A stretch of 64,000 nt of DNA. Origin: Theobroma cacao. Taxonomy: Eukaryota; Streptophyta; Magnoliopsida; Malvales; Malvaceae. Position numbers and translations under genes: made by a program. The stretch is from contig NC_030851.1 of the NCBI RefSeq assembly GCF_000208745.1, forward strand, positions 39,767,662 through 39,831,661. The letters run 5' to 3'. How positions within the stretch are numbered: position 1 is the first letter of the stretch; each line of letters opens with the position of its first letter. Shown here one piece after another: positions 56,806 to 64,000 of the stretch. A model generated the notes under the pieces. The model was given only the letters and a program-made list of their open reading frames with translations, was not told the DNA's origin and searched no databases.

Positions 56806-58580
56806 TATGTCGATATTCTTTTATAAGGACTGCTACTAGTGAAGCCAACCTCAAAAGGAGCAGGTACAAAGCATATAAGCTCCAACAAAACAGCTGACCT
56901 GTTACATAATCCAAGAAAAATGTCAAATGTTATTTTAAAAAATGTTGTAATAAAATATCAAAAGGCATGGTATCCAGAAAATTCCCAAACTGAGGACCTT
57001 AATGTCATTGTAAGAAGACAACCTATCAATTAAATATGCACAAATGCAGCATAGAACTTTTCTCTTTTCAATATCTTCCTATGTATTTCTAAGTCAAGAC
57101 TCAAAAAGCTAATTGGAAGTGGACTGTTTTTCTTTTTTTTCTTTTTTAAATGGAAATGTACTGATTAACAGTTAATAAGTTGATACGTTTAGAAACCAAC
57201 AACTGAAGGAGGCAGCAGTTCACCATAAGAAATCCCTTACTAGTTAGGAGTTGGAATGTTTAAGAGATTCATCCTTTAGACCAAAAGGGAGACATGAATT
57301 AATAGTAAGCAAACAATCAGCAATGTTGATGCGTTCTTTAAAAAGTAGTGTATTCAATCTTCTTAAAACACATCTTTCCTGTGTAAAATGCAAGTTGACT
57401 CCTATGTGGCTACACCCTACACCTAATATCTCTTAAAGGCAATAAATTCATCAATACTTCAGGCTAACAACCCTGCAGTCCATTGCATGACCAGGAAATG
57501 CACAAAACTAATGGAAAATCACCGAGCTTTGCTAACTTAATGGTATTCACTATCTATTTGCTCTCCAAAGAGCACAATTTCTCCCTTTGCAGTTCCCTAT
57601 ATAATACAACATATGCTAAGAACATTCTCCTTTGTGAGTCAACTACATACCTTCAAGTTATAAGTCATTCAAAAGGAGGCAGTACGCCTTTGGTGCAGCT
57701 TCGCTATGCAAGCAAAACCTTATCAGGGGCAATACATCATATTGAAGTGCTTAAGAAATTTGACAGAAACGAACACCGCCCTATCTGAAAAGCAATAATA
57801 CTTTAATGAGTATCACTCCTGGCTAAGAACATATGATTTTGTCTGAAAGAAAATAAATTTGAACACAAAATACCTGAAAAATAAGAATTAAAAAGAGAAA
57901 AAAAAAATGCAAGACTCTCACTTCACACCATTTTAGATCATAGAATACAAATAGATCCATGAGAATATATTAAACCAATAAATCCTTATCCAGGGAAAAG
58001 AAGACTAACTTCGGTTTCTAATTAAATATATGCTAAATTTAAATCAGAAAAAAATGAATAATAAAATGATCATCTCAAAAATCATTAAATTTGAGGAATA
58101 CACACACATATAAATATATATAATACTAACTTCGGTTTCTAATTCAATATATGCTAAATTAAATCAGAAAAAAAATGAATAATAAAATGATCATCTCAAA
58201 AATCATCAAATATAAGATATATATATATATATATAATTAGCAAAGTCGTGAATCAGGAATACGTCCAAAGTTGAAATCATTGAAGCATGCAATAATAACG
58301 ATCAAAACATACTGAAGGAGAGATCATGTCGTAACTCATAATGAAGTTCGAAAAGGAAACCGAAACCAGAAAAAACACGTCGAGAAAAGGAACCTGAGGA
58401 GAGAGAATATTTAAAATCCCGGCATGGACGAGGAAACATCCGCCGTTCCGTTCCTTCACTTCGGAACTTCGAATTCCCCTCTCTCCCTTTCCCCCTCTCT
58501 CTCTTTCTCTCTACCTGAGAGAGAGACCGAAACAGAGCTGAAAAAAAAAAAAAAGAGAGAAACAGAGAAAGAGGGAAACG
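56806..58580 (-). promoter_or_regulatory. 5' leader, probable leader intron and promoter of the DUF1336 gene
   Basis: No coding features occur before a GC-richer patch at 58,350-58,620, which holds CT-rich runs and a 14-base A run (about 58,540). This patch is the likely promoter and first noncoding exon. A sequence of 121-bp period (starting ACTAACTTCGGTTTCTAATT) is duplicated in tandem at about 58,004-58,210, with ATATAT runs after it. The 133-codon plus frame at 58,424 runs through the CT/AG tracts and is not convincing as a gene. Confidence 0.4.
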
Positions 58581-60199
58581 GAATAATTTTTGTGACAGTC
58601 TCCGTTATAGGCGGATCCTATATTGCCAAAAAGTCTCTCCTTTTAAATCTCCCTCTCTCCCTCTCTCCCGTTCTGTTTCTCATTCTCTCTTCATTCAATT
58701 ACTCTCTGTTTTTACTATTTTTATTTATTTATTTATTTATTTTGGTTTATCGCCCGAGATTTCGCGGGCATTACAGCCTTTTGTCTTTACTCCCACGTGG
58801 CATAGTTAAGGTAAGGAAAGAGTAATTCCAAGCTTTTCCTTCCATTTAGTGCTTCATTGACTCTGTTTCTCGTTATTATTAACTGCTTTGTCTCTGTTCC
58901 TTAATTTAATTAATTTACCAGATAATCTTTTAGATAAATAATTCTACCAATTTAATCATCCGATAAATTATGATAAGCTAAGAACAAACACTTGTTTATC
59001 TTCTCAATTACAAATTAAACAATTAAACAAACAACCAATTTGTAATACAAAATCCTTAATCTTGTAATTAAATTAAATAAAATATTCTCAAGTTATTTAT
59101 TTATTAATATTAATATTGAGTACGTAAGGTTAATTATTAAGTCAAATGTCCATGATCGAATAGAATTGAATGATTAGATCTTAATGATTATAAAACTAAA
59201 GGTTCTTATCAGCAAAACAGTAAATGACATTAAATTTTAACTATAAATAATTGGGAAGCTATCATTGAAGTAAATCAATCATAAATATTATACTATATAC
59301 CATTGAGGTAAATTAATCAACACAAAGAAATCATAAAAAAATTATCAATTAGCTACCACCCCTAAAGGCTATCATGAATCGATATTTTTAACTTAATTAT
59401 ACTCGGATTAGATAAGTCGTTTTAATCCTAAATTAGAGTGCAAGTGTTAAACATTACTTATCGATCATAGATAAAACTTGAACTCATAATTACTTAATGA
59501 AATATTATTTAATTAATTCAAAATTATTTATGTTAAATCGAACGATTTTATCAAATGAGTCAAATCATAATCGATGAAGCTTTCGAACGTTATTACCATA
59601 TTATTACCTAATGAAATACTATTTAATTAACATTCATGGGATTTTTAGAGTGTCCCAAAGGTAAATAACTCAATAAAGAAAGACTTAAATGATGTTAATG
59701 GTGTGTTAGATATTGAGATTCTAAGCACCCAAAACCAAACATTCCAATCAAATTGTTGGTTATTTTATGATTAAGTTGAAGAAAATTGAAAGAAGGAAAG
59801 GTCTCAATCATGGCAGACTGGCAAAAGGGCGGTTAGGGGCTGATTATGATCTCTTTTGTGCGCGCCCGTGTGCAGCAGCAGCTACTCCACGAAAACGACT
59901 CGTCGCAATATGAACCCAAACCCCACGAAATCAAACAATTGAAAACGCCAATTTAATTTTGGCTTGTTTAATATAAGGTCCTTTTTCTTATAAGGATGGG
60001 ACATTTATAACAAACTAATTATTTTATAGAACAAACATATATAATTTAATCAAAAGGAAAGTGGCAGCTCTATTGTTTTTAAAATAAAAACAAGGAATAA
60101 ATCTTAATACTTGCATTATTTTAGAACATGATAGATGTTGCTTTAAATATATATATAATTTTTTATTTAAAAAGATAATATCCAAAAAAATGAAATATT

Positions 60200-60530
60200 T
60201 TAAAAAATAAAAATAAATTCTTATTTTTTTTAAATTCAATTAAATTTTTATATTTTTATTTTGAGTTAAATAAACTGTTATAACTGATGATTGACAAATT
60301 ATTACTAATCTTATCATTATACATCATATGACACTAATATAATATGTTGACATATTATAATAAATGATAACATGACATAATGTTATGATTATGTTTACTT
60401 TATATATCAAATATCATATTAATATTACATGACAAGGATATTAACTTGATTAAATATAATAAAAAAATTTTAATTTTTTTAAATTATTTTTAAAAGAATT
60501 TCAAACATTATACTTTATGTATATGAAAAA
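60200..60530. mobile_element. MITE-like dispersed repeat R, copy 4
   Basis: Follows the same word order as 30,120-30,560: TTTTTATATTTTTATTTTGA, ATAACTGATGATTGACAAAT, CATCATATGACACTAATATA, ATATTACATGACAAGG. It lies far from the G cluster, so R is a genome-wide repeat and not part of the module. Confidence 0.5.
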
Positions 60531-62697
60531 AAAATAGAGTTGTTTTTACTAATCACATTATGAAATACCATAGGTTTGGTACACCCCAATTGTTAACCTA
60601 AAAGGAAACTAAAAGCCAATAGTTTTCCCTAAATGAATTCCATGAGTTATAACTAATTTAGGAGCATGAAGAGCAGGATCAATTATTTATAAACAATACC
60701 AAGGTGTCTCTCTCTCTTTCTCTTTTCACAAAGCGTGTGATTACATAAATAATAATTAAATGAGAAGATCTCTTTTATGAATACAAAAGCAAAGGGTTCT
60801 AAAAGTAGGAAACTTTAGATGCATGCCCACGCAACCATATTTAAGCACAATGATTAGTTTATTTATTTGTCCCTGATTTTGCCTTTGATTAAGTGCCTTT
60901 ATCATTGAGAGCCCCCCTAAAAAAAGAAAACTAAAGAACCATTCTTGGGTGTTTAAGGTGGCTCGAATGGTTGAATTGAACCAGTGTGGGGAGGAGTGGT
61001 TGAGCCGTAAAGGAGAATTTAGTTCTAGTCAAAGTTTGTCTCCACCACACCAACCTGTTGAAGAAAGAATCAAACATGGCTGAAGCTGCACTGCAACTTC
61101 TTTTTCTCAAGTAATCAAAGGTTAGGTATTGGAAACATACAGGGCACTTCCCACTCATTCATGGTCACTAATTATGTTTAGGGTAAATTCTACTTACATC
61201 TCCTGCAGTATCAATTTTTCTCACACAATATCCTGTATTATTTCTTTCAATTAATGGTAAATTTTGTTAGCAGAAGAGTTACACTGTTAATTTTTTCTTA
61301 ATAAAATTACCAAACACATTATGGAAAAGACTAATCAAGAAAAAAATTGAAATCATAAGAAATGCAGGTGAAGATTAGAGAGGTAGAAGTTTAGACTTAT
61401 CCTGTATTTTTATAGAGAGTGGGACTATGGATTAATACATAAAATAAGATTATTTGTTAGGTGAGCTAGCTAGAAGTAGCTAGCTGCAAATGATATAGAG
61501 CAAGGGAACAATGGAATATCTCAGAACAGAAAGAAACATAAGTAGAAGAATCCAAATTAATTTTTCTTTTATTTAGTCTCTTGTTTTGCACGAAGTACAC
61601 CAAATCCAAAGACCTGATCACCATCAAATATAAATATATATATCCTAACGTTGTGGAAAAGAGTCAGTGGAGGGTCATCTCAAACCCCACTAGCTAGCTA
61701 TTAATTGTGAGTCTTGCTAAGTATAATATGGGGCTCAGTAATCACAAAGCTGAATCAAACAAAAACATGCACACTAACTCACCTACTCAATTATTTTGTC
61801 TTCAAACTTAGCTACAAGAGCACTGAGAAAAACCTTTTCAATCTTCTTCTCTGCCTGTCCAAATCCATACCAAATTTAATGGAAAACCTAGTAGTAAAAG
61901 ACAGGGCTAGAGATGCCTAATCAGAAAGCTCCTGAGGGCCATAGCATTTTTACTCCAATTATTGCACAATTTTGAGCTTCCAGGAGTTTCAGGAGACTGA
62001 TATTATGGTTCCAGGCCCCTGGAATATTGTGCATTTAACATGCTAACCTGGCAATAGTTCAAGATCCAAGACTGCGGAAAGCTTTGTTTTCATGGGGGTG
62101 GAAAAAAGGTTTTGACCATTAAGATGGCAAAGCATTAAATTTTCTTTGTGGGTTTGAAACGTATGGCTTAATATCTCCAAGTGTGGGTTGCACATGGTGA
62201 AATCTCTTTTCAATTTATTGAGATCCGTACTACAAAATTTGAAATACTTCCTGCCTGGCCTTCAATGCATATTAGTTTTATGATCACAGGATTTGGCTTA
62301 AGCTGAGTTAAGTTCATTGAATATGATTGTCAGGAAACAAGTAGCAGAGAAAATTACTCAGTAAGAGAAACAAAAGGATTCCCAAGCAGCTAACAAGCTT
62401 ATATAGGGAGGAAGATATGAAGCAAAAGAAAATCAAACTCCCAACATTAGTAGCACTGGAATCGCATTTTGCTACTGGTTTATTTTTAGGGTAAACTCTA
62501 CTCATCTTTATTGTGATTTCAATTTTTTTTACATGATATTTCGTGAGTTTATTTTTTAATATATTCAAAAACATAGTAAGACATGTAATGTAAAATTGTA
62601 TTCTTTTCATACAAAAACAATTTTAAATAGATTTTACAATTCATGTTATCATGTCACAAACGTGTTAGATCTAAGTAAAGCATTGACCAAATACGGC

Positions 62698-62849
62698 CAC
62701 AAAAATGAACTAATTCAATACTTCGTATGATATGAAAATTTGAACATTAGAGTCACTTTAGCCCATAACATATCACAAAAATTAACTAATTCAATACATC
62801 ATGTGATATGAAAATTTGGACATAGGAGTTACTTTAGCCCATTACCCAA
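62698..62849. repeat. 76-bp tandem duplication
   Basis: Two direct copies, each ending in CTTTAGCCCAT, differing at about ten positions. No coding content. Confidence 0.7.
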
Positions 62850-64000
62850 AGCACAATTCTATGTTCTAAAAATGTTGTAAGACCCTGATATCAGAACATG
62901 TGATGTTCAATCTTTCTTATGCTTCTAGGTAGGGTTCCATTGAAGTTGGAAAATAGATAACATTTTGTTTTTTGTAATGATTGGGGTTCTCATTCCATAT
63001 CAGTTTGCTGCCCTGCTTGTTGCATGCTGGGAGTATGGTGGGCCTTTTGCTTGACCTTTTAAAGAGGGGATGCCAGTTATGTCCTGTAATCTTATCAATG
63101 CCATCCCTTCCATCTTCAAAAGAACCAAACTATATGTTGAACCATGCCCCTTTTATTTGTTGCTAAGTTATTTTAGCTTAGTTTGATCTCAATATAAAAC
63201 AAAACTAAGAATGAATTAGAAGCAATTGCCTTTATAAGCGGTCTAGTCTTCTTCTTAAATGGGTTAGTATATGGTTGGAATTCTTGCCTAATCTGTAGGC
63301 GATTAACTAAGCATTTGGGCCACATGTTGGGTGGAAGGTTCAGGCTTGTCCCTTGCTTGGGCTTATAAGCCATGGCGGTCCTGGATTTGGAACCTAAGAT
63401 CAGCCTTTTGTTATACACAGAACTTCTTCTTAATCACCTTTTTCTGTAATTTCGAGACATTATTTTCACTTTAAGTGATAATCAATTCAAGTTTGCTCCT
63501 GAGTTATTCCAAATCAAGTTAAAATCAACTTGGACTTAACTTGTTAATTCTCTAATTAAGCTCGATGGTACTTAATACCTTATTAGCCTAATTGAGTTTT
63601 TTTTAAAAAATTTAAATAATATATACAAATGTTTAATTAACTATAAGTAATTCCATTACATTTCTCAAAACAAACTCAAATTTGAAAATTAAAAAAGTGA
63701 TCAATTTCAAGTCAAATTTCAGTTATTCCTAATTAAGTAACTTCATTACCAATATGATATTTATTAAATTTATATTTGATGTATTATCAATGTATAAATA
63801 TCACGAGATCATAATTTTCTCTCAAAAAAATTAATTTGAAAAAATGTGTAGCGTCTACTTTTATAAACTTATCAAGATCTCTCTCCCTGTCTGACGTAGG
63901 ATTAAAATATACTCTTACTTTTTCTGAAATACTTGATATGACACGAGCATAAAACGACTCGAGAGAAGTTCATATGGGAGGAGATTCAGGGTATTTGACC

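Larger units (their letters stand above)
58581..64000. other. Right-hand intergenic region
   Basis: AT-rich. It contains repeat R copy 4 (about 60,200-60,530, with TTTTATTTTGAGTTAAATAA and ATTACATGACAAGGATATTA). A 76-bp tandem duplication lies at about 62,698-62,849 (CACAAAAATGAACTAATTCA and CACAAAAATTAACTAATTCA). A small GC-richer patch is at 59,815-59,930 (TGTGCGCGCCCGTGTGCAGC). Frames of up to 98 codons at 60,024, 60,931, 61,714, 62,314, 62,981 and 63,173 show no family features. The last 150 bases (GACGTAGGATTAAAATATAC, AAAACGACTCGAGAG) may belong to a neighbouring unit. I could not support any gene here. Confidence 0.5.

Noticed and set aside
58424..58825. A 133-codon plus frame divergent from the DUF1336 gene
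   Set aside because: Made mostly of CT and GA tracts (Ser/Leu and Arg/Glu runs); more likely the promoter and noncoding first exon of the minus-strand gene.
61963..62033. A possible hairpin (TGCACAAT with ATTGTGCA, TTCCAGG with CCTGGAA) as a microRNA precursor
   Set aside because: The two short stems are separated by 7 bases on one side and 1 on the other, the loop is 33 bases, and no known plant microRNA sequence is recognised.

Overview
The window looks like nuclear DNA of a flowering plant. It has intron-rich genes with GT-AG borders, a plant group I WRKY factor, a plastid-targeted MinE homologue, a plant-type BUB3.3, telo-box and site II promoter motifs, and fragments of hAT and LINE-type elements. 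I suspect a rosid, perhaps Malvaceae, but the sequence alone does not prove this.

Positions 1-26,300 are an accessory cluster built by repeated segmental duplication. The basic module, left to right, is: (i) a very AT-rich repeat of about 0.7 kb (called E) whose right end carries matches to pol III A and B boxes; (ii) a short block of local tandem repeats (P) whose sequence differs in every module; (iii) an intronless gene (G) for a small hydrophobic protein of 172-178 residues with an acidic tail, which I do not recognise; (iv) the 5' part (promoter, exon 1, part of intron 1) of a plastid-division MinE gene. There are seven G copies. Three are open (G2 at 3558, G5 at 19239, G6 at 25057). G3 (6151) is shortened by an internal deletion. 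G1 (1183) has a stop codon and the same deletion, G4 (13046) is frameshifted, and G7 (about 25980) has lost its 5' half next to a single N in the assembly. MinE exon 1 occurs four times, but the rest of MinE occurs once, at the right edge of the cluster. Transposon debris lies inside the cluster: a 1.14 kb insertion with a 7-bp target duplication, a hAT transposase C-terminus, and two LINE-like 3' ends.

Positions 26,959-58,500 are ordinary gene space with six genes whose exons I could join in frame: MinE (+, 26959-29507, 2 exons), BUB3.3 (+, 30955-35936, 9 exons), eIF5A (+, 38450-39627, 5 exons), isopentenyl phosphate kinase (-, 40357-43747, 12 exons), a WRKY3/4-like factor (+, 47748-51506, 4 exons) and an EDR2-like DUF1336 protein (-, 53069-56805, 9 coding exons). 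They cover plastid division, the spindle checkpoint, translation, isoprenoid supply and defence-related regulation. They form no operon-like unit. eIF5A/IPK and WRKY/DUF1336 are convergent pairs.

Positions 58,600-64,000 are AT-rich intergenic DNA with a MITE-like repeat and small tandem duplications. I could support no gene there.
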